Part shown: positions 8,319 to 14,718 of the stretch, in pieces
How the letters are laid out: each line of letters starts with the position of its first letter
Numbering within the stretch: the stretch's first letter is position 1
Assembly: GCA_021157555.1 (NCBI GenBank)
Contig: JAGGWL010000137.1
Coordinates: forward strand, 1 to 21,876
Source of the DNA: Deltaproteobacteria bacterium
GTDB taxonomy: Bacteria; Desulfobacterota; Desulfobacteria; Desulfobacterales; BuS5
DNA length: 21,876 bases
Reading direction: 5' to 3'
Program-made: the position numbers and the translations under genes
Notes under the pieces: model-generated
What the model saw: only the letters and a program-made list of their open reading frames with translations
What the model was told of the DNA's origin: nothing
Database searches by the model: none

Positions 8319-9839
8319 ATGACAAAAAAAACGAAAACTGCGATAACACCAACACGTTCTGAGAATTATCCTGAATGGTATCAACAGGTTATCAAATCCT
8401 CTGATATGGCTGAAAAATCACCGGTCAGAGGGTGTATGGTTATAAAACCCTGGGGATATGCCATCTGGGAAAATATAAGAAATGTTTTAGATGGTATGCT
8501 AAAGGCAACAGGAGTTAAAAATGCCTATTTCCCGCTTTTTATTCCTCTTTCATTTCTTGAAAAAGAGGCTGAGCATGTGGAAGGTTTTGCAAAAGAATGT
8601 GCAGTTGTAACTCACCACAGGCTTGAAAAAAACGGGGAAGGAGGTCTCATCCCGGCCGGAAAATTAAACGAACCATTGGTCGTAAGGCCAACTTCCGAGA
8701 CCATTATTGGAGATTCATTTTCAAAATGGGTTTCAAGTTATCGTGATCTGCCTATTTTAATTAATCAATGGGCAAATGTGGTAAGATGGGAAATGAGAAC
8801 ACGTATTTTTTTAAGAACAAGCGAATTCTTATGGCAGGAAGGGCACACCGCCCATACAACAAGAGAAGAAGCAGTAGAACGTACTCATTTAATGCTTGAT
8901 ATTTACGCTGAATTTGTAGAAAAATATTTGGCAATGCCTGTTGTAAAAGGTTATAAAACCCCTGCGGAACGGTTTCCTGGAGCTGTGGATACCATGTGTA
9001 TAGAAGCGATGATGCAGGACAAAAAAGCTCTTCAGGCCGGTACATCGCATTTTCTGGGGCAAAATTTTTCCAGATCATCCGGAATTATATTTCAGTCTGC
9101 CAGTGAGCAGGAGGAGTTTGCCTGGACTACTTCGTGGGGTGTTTCCACGCGCCTGATCGGGGGGCTGATTATGGCCCATAGTGATGATGACGGCTTGGTG
9201 CTGCCGCCTAAAATTGCTTCGGCCCATGTTGTACTTTTGCCTATATTCAGGAAGCCTGAAGAAAAAACTATAGTTATGGAATTTACAGAAAATCTTTCAA
9301 ATGAATTAAAACAAATTTTTTACCATAACCGCAGAATAGAAGTAGAGATTGATACCAGAGAAATCGGAGGCGCAAGGGGCTGGGACTGGATTAAAAAAGG
9401 AATACCCCTGAGGGTTGAAATCGGGCCGCGGGATATCGCCCAGGACTCCCTGTTTGTGGGAAGGCGGGATCAGGGGCATCGGGAAAAAAAATCCATCAAA
9501 AGGGAAGAGTTTATCAAGACAATCAAGGATATTCTAGATGAAATGCAAGCCAATCTTTTTGAGCGTGCGCTTGCTTTTCAGAAGGATAATACGGTGCTGA
9601 TTGACACTAAAAAAGAATTTTATGATTTTTTTATCCCTGAAAATATTGATAAACCCGAAATACATGGCGGTTTTGCGCTGTCACACTGGTGCGGATCGGA
9701 AAATTGTGAGTCACAGATTAAAACGGATTTAAGCGTCACGATTCGTTCAATACCCGTCAATACTAAAAAGGAAAACGGAAAATGTGTTTGCTGCGGTAAA
9801 CCAGCCGACAAAAGAGTTGTCTTTGCAAAAGCTTATTAA
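8319..9839 (+). CDS. proS: Prolyl-tRNA synthetase, archaeal/eukaryal type (ProS type 3)
   Basis: This class II synthetase charges tRNA-Pro with proline. The 506 residues contain class II motif 2 (about 155-175, WANVVRWEMRTRIFLRTSEFLWQEGHTAH) and motif 3 (GLIMAHSDDDGLVLPP). The anticodon-binding domain follows. A C-terminal zinc-type domain carries cysteine pairs WCGSENC and CVCC, and the last residue is Tyr (VVFAKAY), as is usual in the archaeal/eukaryal form. There is no large editing insertion between motifs 2 and 3, which distinguishes it from the longer bacterial ProRS. The frame opens at GTG 8307, but that codon is part of the AAGGTG ribosome site, so ATG 8319 is the better start. Confidence 0.96.
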   Translation: MTKKTKTAITPTRSENYPEWYQQVIKSSDMAEKSPVRGCMVIKPWGYAIWENIRNVLDGMLKATGVKNAYFPLFIPLSFLEKEAEHVEGFAKECAVVTHHRLEKNGEGGLIPAGKLNEPLVVRPTSETIIGDSFSKWVSSYRDLPILINQWANVVRWEMRTRIFLRTSEFLWQEGHTAHTTREEAVERTHLMLDIYAEFVEKYLAMPVVKGYKTPAERFPGAVDTMCIEAMMQDKKALQAGTSHFLGQNFSRSSGIIFQSASEQEEFAWTTSWGVSTRLIGGLIMAHSDDDGLVLPPKIASAHVVLLPIFRKPEEKTIVMEFTENLSNELKQIFYHNRRIEVEIDTREIGGARGWDWIKKGIPLRVEIGPRDIAQDSLFVGRRDQGHREKKSIKREEFIKTIKDILDEMQANLFERALAFQKDNTVLIDTKKEFYDFFIPENIDKPEIHGGFALSHWCGSENCESQIKTDLSVTIRSIPVNTKKENGKCVCCGKPADKRVVFAKAY

Positions 9840-9861
9840 ACAAACCAAATAAAGGGTTAAA

Positions 9862-9900
9862 GTCTTCATTCTTGACATCAATATTTACCAAAATGAAGAC
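9862..9900. repeat. Inverted repeat between proS and the (p)ppGpp synthetase gene
   Basis: Perfect 9-bp arms GTCTTCATT (9862-9870) and AATGAAGAC (9892-9900) surround a 21-nt loop containing TTGACA (9872-9877). No run of T follows, so it is not a standard terminator. It could be an operator or a leader hairpin for the downstream gene, 24 bp away. Confidence 0.5.
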
Positions 9901-9923
9901 CTCACACTTTTTTGAGCAGAGCT

Positions 9924-12062
9924 ATGATACGTATTAACGACATATTAGATAAAATTATAGAAAACAATCCTGATGCCGAACTGGATATAATTGATAAAGC
10001 CTATATCTATTCTGCCAGAGTGCATGAAGGACAGGTGCGTTTGTCGGGTGAGCCTTATCTGTCGCATCCGCTTGAGGTGGCAGGAATTCTGGCTGATATG
10101 AAACTTGATGCTGTAAGTATTGCGGCCGCTCTTCTGCACGATGTAATCGAAGATACAAACGCTACTACAGAGGAAATTGAAGAACTTTTCGGGCCGGAAG
10201 TTTTACATATCGTGTCCGGAGTAACAAAACTAAGCGTTCTTAAACTTAACGATTCCCATGCCCGTTATGCTGAAAGCATAAGAAAAATGATTCTTGCCAT
10301 GGCTGATGATATCAGGGTTGTTTTAATTAAACTGGCAGACAGGCTTCATAACATGAGAACCCTTCAATTCCATAAAAAAGAGTCAAAAAAAAGGGAGATT
10401 GCAAGGGAAACTGTTGATATTTATGCTCCAATCGCCTCCCGTCTTGGTATTTACTGGATTAAAAAAGAACTTGAAGATATGTCCATGGCATATCTTTATC
10501 CGGATGAATATAATAAAATCAAGAATTATGTCAGCAAAAATACTAAGGATAGGGAAGATTATGTTAAAACCGTTATTCAGAATATTTATAATCTTGTTAC
10601 GAAAAACAATCTTGAATGCAAGGTTACAGGTAGAAATAAGGGGTTTTACAGCATATATAAAAAAATGATTGAACAGAACCTGGAGCTTGAAGACGTTTAT
10701 GATATTACAGCATTCAGAGTGATAGTAAATACTATACCTGATTGCTATAAAGTGTTAGGATTGATACATGCTTTATGGAAACCTATAGATATCAAGTTCA
10801 AAGATTACATTGCGCGCCCCAAGCCGAACATGTACCAGGCGCTGCATACTACAGTGATAGGCCCTTCGGGTGAAAGAATTGAAATTCAGATAAGAACCCA
10901 TGGAATGGACAAGGTCGCCAAAGTAGGAATTGCCGCACATTGGAGTTATAAAGAGGGGCTGAAAGTAGATGAAAAAACAAGTAATGCATTTGCCTGGATT
11001 CAAAATCTGGTTGAAAATCAAAAAAATATACTCGATCCTGATGAATTTCTGGATAATGTAAGAATAGATCTTTTTCCTGATGAGGTTTATGTATTCTCTC
11101 CAACAGGTGAAATAAAAACACTTGCTAAAGGCGCTACACCGGTTGATTTTGCCTATATGATCCATACGGAAGTAGGTGATCAATGTACCGGTGCCAAGGT
11201 AAATGGTCATATTGTTCCTCTGAAATACAAGCTCCAAACCGGAGATATAGTAGAAATACTCACATTAAAGGGACATCATCCCAGCAGGGATTGGCTTAAT
11301 TTTGTTAAAACAGTGAAAGCCCGTTCACGAATCAGGCAATGGATAAAGGTTCAGGAAATGGCTCGCAGTATAAGTTTGGGCAGGGAAATCTGTGAAAAAG
11401 CTTTCCGAAGATATAAACTTAATTTTTATAAAATAGCCAAATCAGAAGAAATGGAGCATATAGCAACCGATCTTAACTTCAAGACTACCGAAGATCTGAT
11501 AGCAAGCATCGGCTTTGGCAAAATTACTGCCACACAGGTAATAGGAAAGCTGATTCCTGATACGGAAACAGAAGAAGCGCCGCCTGAGGAAATTGCCGCT
11601 CATGTACACAAGAAAAAAACCGCAACAGGAATTCTTGTCAAAGGTGTGGATGATATACTTATAAAGTTCGGCAAGTGCTGCCAGCCTGTTCCCGGCGACC
11701 CAATAACAGGTTATATTACACAAGGTTATGGCGTTACCATACATAGGACTAATTGCGTAAACGCATTAAAAATGAACCCTGAAAGAAGGATAAGCGTAGA
11801 ATGGAGCACTGAAATACCTGAAGCATATCCTGTTAAAATAGTAACCTATTCAACGGACAGGATAGGGTCATTGGCAGATCTTGCATCCAATATCAGCAAA
11901 AAAAATGCTAACATCCTCAATGTGAACACAAGAACCGAAGACAACGGAAGCGTAACAAGTTATTTCACCATATCTGTAAAGGATATCAACCATCTTGAGA
12001 GCGTATTGTCTGCCCTCAAAAGGGTTGAAGGAATTCAGGATGTTAAAAGAATAGATAGATAA
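9924..12062 (+). CDS. rel: Bifunctional (p)ppGpp synthetase/hydrolase, Rel/SpoT family
   Basis: This enzyme makes and breaks the stringent-response alarmone (p)ppGpp. With ATG 9924 it has 712 residues, as expected for a long RSH protein. Domains in order are an HD hydrolase (about 20-175, with His48 in YLSHPLEV and the intact HD pair His72-Asp73 in LLHDVIED), a RelA/SpoT synthetase (about 236-346), a TGS domain (about 381-442), a zinc-finger-like segment (KFGKCCQPVPGD...HRTNC, about 581-611) and a C-terminal ACT domain (about 636-710). The synthetase charge motif reads KFKD at 291-294, where bifunctional enzymes usually have RxKD, keeping the basic character rather than the ExDD of RelA-only enzymes. 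A TTG at 9912 is in frame, but neither start has a strong ribosome site. It is the only RSH gene in the window. Confidence 0.96.
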   Translation: MIRINDILDKIIENNPDAELDIIDKAYIYSARVHEGQVRLSGEPYLSHPLEVAGILADMKLDAVSIAAALLHDVIEDTNATTEEIEELFGPEVLHIVSGVTKLSVLKLNDSHARYAESIRKMILAMADDIRVVLIKLADRLHNMRTLQFHKKESKKREIARETVDIYAPIASRLGIYWIKKELEDMSMAYLYPDEYNKIKNYVSKNTKDREDYVKTVIQNIYNLVTKNNLECKVTGRNKGFYSIYKKMIEQNLELEDVYDITAFRVIVNTIPDCYKVLGLIHALWKPIDIKFKDYIARPKPNMYQALHTTVIGPSGERIEIQIRTHGMDKVAKVGIAAHWSYKEGLKVDEKTSNAFAWIQNLVENQKNILDPDEFLDNVRIDLFPDEVYVFSPTGEIKTLAKGATPVDFAYMIHTEVGDQCTGAKVNGHIVPLKYKLQTGDIVEILTLKGHHPSRDWLNFVKTVKARSRIRQWIKVQEMARSISLGREICEKAFRRYKLNFYKIAKSEEMEHIATDLNFKTTEDLIASIGFGKITATQVIGKLIPDTETEEAPPEEIAAHVHKKKTATGILVKGVDDILIKFGKCCQPVPGDPITGYITQGYGVTIHRTNCVNALKMNPERRISVEWSTEIPEAYPVKIVTYSTDRIGSLADLASNISKKNANILNVNTRTEDNGSVTSYFTISVKDINHLESVLSALKRVEGIQDVKRIDR

Positions 12063-12067
12063 ATAAA

Positions 12068-12097
12068 CTTGATCTAAAAATCTATAGAAAAATCAAG
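12068..12097. terminator. Possible weak bidirectional terminator between rel and rpmB
   Basis: CTTGAT (12068-12073) and ATCAAG (12092-12097) are inverted copies flanking an AT-rich loop with its own short TCTA/TATAGA symmetry. It sits between two convergent genes and overlaps the rpmB stop codon. The stem is only 6 bp, so this is a weak candidate. Confidence 0.25.
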
Positions 12098-12284
12098 GTG
12101 CTTTAATAACATGTCCGGCTTTGATGCATTTGGTACATACTTTTATTTTTTTAACACTACCTTTATAAAGTACTCTTATTTTTTGAAGGTTGGGATTGAA
12201 ACGACGTTTAGTTAAGTTATGGGCATGACTGACATTGTTGCCGACCATCGGTTTTTTTCCACATATTGCACATATTTTTGACAT
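12093..12284 (-). CDS. rpmB: 50S ribosomal protein L28
   Basis: A 63-residue protein of the large ribosomal subunit. It has the L28 signature near the start (CAICGKKPMVGNNVSHAHN) and the central RRFNPNLQKIRV segment. Two cysteine pairs (Cys5/Cys8 and Cys50/Cys53) mark the zinc-binding C+ version of L28, as opposed to the C- version without zinc. The frame extends upstream to ATG 12296, but the GAGGA site between the two ATGs places the start at 12284. It stands alone, without rpmG, and has a good promoter of its own at 12349-12377. Confidence 0.96.
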   Translation of the reverse strand: MSKICAICGKKPMVGNNVSHAHNLTKRRFNPNLQKIRVLYKGSVKKIKVCTKCIKAGHVIKAP

Positions 12285-12348
12285 ACTTGTCCTCATTCTG
12301 TAGAAATCTTTACAGGGAGCAAAGATATATTTGTATATAAAAGCATTA

Positions 12349-12377
12349 ATAATATATTACAAAATTAAGTATGTAAA
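12349..12377 (-). promoter_or_regulatory. Sigma70-type promoter for rpmB
   Basis: On the minus strand, TTTACA (12372-12377) and TATTAT (12349-12354) are separated by exactly 17 bp, each matching consensus in five of six positions. Transcription would start near 12342, giving a leader of about 55 nt. A short CTGTA/TACAG inverted repeat (12298-12315) lies in that leader just upstream of the ribosome site. Confidence 0.65.
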
Positions 12378-12416
12378 GTATTTTTTTTATTTTGTCCCCA
12401 TTTTAATATAACCAGC

Positions 12417-12432
12417 GTGCCCTGTAGGGCAC
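12417..12432. repeat. Short GC-rich palindrome GTGCCCTGTAGGGCAC
   Basis: Seven-bp perfect arms with a GT loop, in an otherwise AT-rich gap. It lies 18 bp from a second, longer palindrome (12451-12478), so the two may form one composite intergenic repeat. No T-run follows on either strand, which argues against a plain terminator. Confidence 0.7.
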
Positions 12433-12450
12433 AACAAAAAATGAAAGATT

Positions 12451-12478
12451 GTAGAGACGCAAAATTTTGCGTCTCTAC
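12451..12478. repeat. Perfect 28-bp palindrome, dispersed-repeat type
   Basis: The sequence from GTAGAGACGC through AAAATTTT to GCGTCTCTAC is a perfect palindrome with 14-bp half-sites. From general knowledge, palindromes built on GTAGAGACG...CGTCTCTAC occur as multicopy intergenic repeats in cyanobacteria and other phyla. It lies downstream of the HDOD gene (minus strand) and upstream of rpmB, and could also stop HDOD transcription, but it has no T-run. Confidence 0.85.
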
Positions 12479-12559
12479 TTTATAGTACCGGATTGGTTGT
12501 GTGTAAAATTCGATCCAGCTACAATATATTGTGGTTAAACCAGCACTTTCATATAAAAA

Positions 12560-13591
12560 TTAAAGGCTTCCTGTCATTTTTTCTACAGCAAGATTGACCT
12601 CTTGAGCAATACCCTCCATATCTTCAGGTACAAAGTTAAGATAAGCCATAGCCCCATCTTCCACCTTCTCCATAAAACCTTCAAGACCAATGATTTTCAT
12701 TGCAGCTATTAAATCAGCTGCATGAAGAATGTATGCCATCCTGTTGCCGGAAGATTGCGATGGATAATGATGATATCTTATCGCAATATTTTGTTCATCC
12801 GGAATATTCCATTTTTTGCATAATCCCGAAGCTATTTCTGTGTGATCAAAACCAAGAGTGTTTTTTTCGGCTTTTGTTGTATTATTTTTATTTTTTTTTA
12901 ATTCTTTTTCAAAAATTTCTTTTTTTACAAAAAGATACTTATCTAGTACAAGTTTGCCGGAATCATGAATCAAGCCGGCTGAAAAAGCTTCATTTTCAAT
13001 AGCAGGATGTTTTTTGGCCGCAATAATCTTTGCTGCAATTGCAACTGCCAGTGAATGCCTCCACAATATCCCTGAATCCATATTATAACCCTTTAATTTT
13101 TTGCCAAGCAGGGTTGATGCTCCTACAATAGTTAAAATTTCGTTCAGTGTGTCATACCCCAGTACTACCGAAGCCTGATGTATTGATGAGACCATACCAA
13201 TCATACCATAATAAGCCGAGTTTGCAGTTTTAAGAATCATTGCTGCTATGGCCTGATCTTTTTCAATAACTTGTGCAATATCTTTAAAATTTGAACGAGG
13301 ATTTAACATTATTTCACGTATTTTTGAAATCACCTGGGGCATGGGAGGAAGGTCGTTCATAGTTTGTAAAATTGTATTTTTAAGAGTATTCTCCTCTGGA
13401 GAAGCGGACTTCTCAGCTGGTGGCTGCTCAGTATGTCTGCATGATGGAACATTTAATACAACTTTATCTTCCAGATTTAATTTAACCGTCCCTTTGCATT
13501 CAGGACAGGTGAAACTTGCCATTTTTTTTTGAGGGAGGCGGTCATCCGGTATTTCATATTTTTTACCGCAACCAGGGCAATATACTATCAT
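12560..13591 (-). CDS. Zinc-ribbon plus HDOD-domain signalling protein
   Basis: A 343-residue soluble protein. The N-terminus is a zinc ribbon of the MJ0042 type (Cys5, Cys8, Cys29, Cys32, YCPGCGKKYEIPDDRLP). A low-complexity linker (about 50-70) leads to an HDOD domain (about 75-280). HDOD proteins are regulators found with two-component and second-messenger systems. Many lose their metal ligands, but here the HD-type residues look preserved: His179, His209-Asp210 (GLIHDSGKL), His250 (DHTEIA) and His274/275. Phosphohydrolase activity is thus possible but untested. AAGG before the ATG supports the start. It appears monocistronic. The target of the zinc ribbon, DNA or protein, is unknown. Confidence 0.88.
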   Translation of the reverse strand: MIVYCPGCGKKYEIPDDRLPQKKMASFTCPECKGTVKLNLEDKVVLNVPSCRHTEQPPAEKSASPEENTLKNTILQTMNDLPPMPQVISKIREIMLNPRSNFKDIAQVIEKDQAIAAMILKTANSAYYGMIGMVSSIHQASVVLGYDTLNEILTIVGASTLLGKKLKGYNMDSGILWRHSLAVAIAAKIIAAKKHPAIENEAFSAGLIHDSGKLVLDKYLFVKKEIFEKELKKNKNNTTKAEKNTLGFDHTEIASGLCKKWNIPDEQNIAIRYHHYPSQSSGNRMAYILHAADLIAAMKIIGLEGFMEKVEDGAMAYLNFVPEDMEGIAQEVNLAVEKMTGSL

Positions 13592-13635
13592 TATAACCTT
13601 CTTTATTTAAATAAAATAAATTATTTGAATTCAAA

Positions 13636-13855
13636 AAACCTATGCCCATGAGCATATGGTTTATGGAAGTCTCCTCATCCAGGGACTAAAATTATAAGAT
13701 AAACATGCAATAGTCATGCCTTAAGGAGTGAGGAAGGAATAACTTCCCTAAATCTGTACCCTACTTGTGGACGTTATTTCGTCCCGTTCCTAAGGTGATA
13801 AGTGTTATTTGGAACGAATTGATTGGTGGTAGCGGTACCAAATGGATATGTAGGG
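13636..13855 (+). ncRNA. Candidate structured leader RNA upstream of the cohesin/dockerin gene
   Basis: This lies in the 322-bp gene-free stretch 13592-13913. Hairpin A: AAACC-TATGC (13636-13645) pairs with GCATA-T-GGTTT (13652-13662). Hairpin B: GGAAG (13732-13736) with CTTCC (13743-13747). A closing stem CCCTAC (13759-13764)/GTAGGG (13850-13855) encloses three adjacent hairpins: GGACG/CGTCC (13769-13784), CGTTCC/GGAACG (13785-13816) and TTGGT/ACCAA (13823-13841). That is a cloverleaf-like four-way junction. The loop GGTAGCGGT recalls the 3' half of c-di-GMP-I riboswitches, but the rest does not fit, so I do not assign a class. The strand is inferred from the downstream gene. The structure was found by eye, not by folding. 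Confidence 0.4.
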
Positions 13856-13913
13856 AAAAATTTACAAAAAAATTTTCATTGAACTTAAAAAAAATAGAAG
13901 GGAGGATAGAAAA

Positions 13914-14633
13914 TTGAAGAAATCAAGCAGGAGTTTATTTATCATTGGATTGCTTGTTTTTGTGGTGGGTGCGTTAATTTCTGTGAATTCATTTGCGGCA
14001 GATGTAGATGTTTATGCAGAGGGCGCCTATACAGAAACCGATCTTGCTGTTTACATCTATGCGGACATTAATAATCTTAATATTTTGAGTGCCGGGGTTA
14101 AGCTTACTTATAACTCATCCGAATTGACCGTAACAAGTGCAGAGAAGAATGAATCTGTCTGGTTTCTGGGAAATGAGTCGTATATGGACACTGATATAAG
14201 CACAGTTATTATCTGCGGCAAGCTTGACACTTCAGATGAGGGCGTCCATGTTTTGGATGGTGTAAGCGGAAATAGAGTTCTATTGGGGAAAGTACTTTTT
14301 AATCGTACCGAAAACTCTATGCCATTTACCCCAACACTAAGCATTGATTATGGCAAACGAGGTCCTGAGGGCAAATACAAAAAATTTGTGGCAACCTATG
14401 GAACCGTGTTGGACAACGAAGCCTCTGGTGTTGCCTTCGTTTCAATCACGGTAAGAAAACGTGGAGATGCAAAAGGAAATGGGGATATTACGATGGCAGA
14501 TGCAATGTTTGTTAAACATATGTTCCAAAGTGGACTGCCATATGTTTGCTATGCAGATGCTAACGATGATGAGAAAATTACTCAGCAATTCCCGCTTACC
14601 ACCTTGCCAATTATTTTTTACCATATATTGTAA
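13914..14633 (+). CDS. Secreted cohesin-like/dockerin protein with truncated dockerin
   Basis: An exported protein of 239 residues. It has a signal peptide (1-28, positive start then FIIGLLVFVVGALISVNSFAA), a cohesin-like beta-sandwich (about 30-180, with the AGVKLTYNSSELTVTSAE strand-loop typical of the fold) and a type I dockerin-like segment. The first dockerin calcium loop is complete (GDAKGNGDITMADA, 184-197). The second begins (ADANDDEKIT, 214-223) but then runs into unrelated residues (QQFPLTTLPIIFYHIL) and stops, so the 3' end seems replaced from about nt 14583. The start is TTG, fixed by a very strong AAGGGAGG 8 nt upstream. Such proteins usually make calcium-dependent cell-surface contacts. 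Whether this copy still works is doubtful. Confidence 0.75.
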   Translation: MKKSSRSLFIIGLLVFVVGALISVNSFAADVDVYAEGAYTETDLAVYIYADINNLNILSAGVKLTYNSSELTVTSAEKNESVWFLGNESYMDTDISTVIICGKLDTSDEGVHVLDGVSGNRVLLGKVLFNRTENSMPFTPTLSIDYGKRGPEGKYKKFVATYGTVLDNEASGVAFVSITVRKRGDAKGNGDITMADAMFVKHMFQSGLPYVCYADANDDEKITQQFPLTTLPIIFYHIL

Positions 14634-14700
14634 GTTTTTTAGTTCAATTGGGGCGACATCTATCCTGACACATAGGGGAACCTGCTAATTTTATGTTGAT
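14583..14700. other. Possible insertion or rearrangement scar after the dockerin gene
   Basis: From about 14583 the reading frame leaves the dockerin pattern, and the following DNA up to the kinase terminator codes for nothing I can recognise. It includes GGGGCGACATC (14651-14661) and TGACACATAGGGG (14666-14678), which look like ends of a mobile element, but no transposase, target duplication or clear inverted repeat pair is visible. Confidence 0.3.
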
Positions 14701-14718
14701 AAAATAGCGAGCTATTTT
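14701..14718 (-). terminator. Possible weak terminator overlapping the histidine-kinase stop codon
   Basis: AAAATAGC (14701-14708) and GCTATTTT (14711-14718) are perfect inverted copies with only GA between them, so the real loop would be larger. The kinase stop codon (14712-14714) is inside it. The AT-rich stem makes it weak, but it lies where a terminator for the six-gene minus-strand cluster would be expected. Confidence 0.3.

Noticed and set aside
9872..9900. Promoter starting at TTGACA upstream of rel
   Set aside because: No acceptable -10 hexamer lies 16-18 bp downstream.
13820..13848. c-di-GMP-I (GEMM) riboswitch
   Set aside because: Only the GGTAGCGG...ACC-like part resembles the aptamer. 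The 5' conserved block (GCAAA and GAAA loop parts) was not found, so the class is not assigned.
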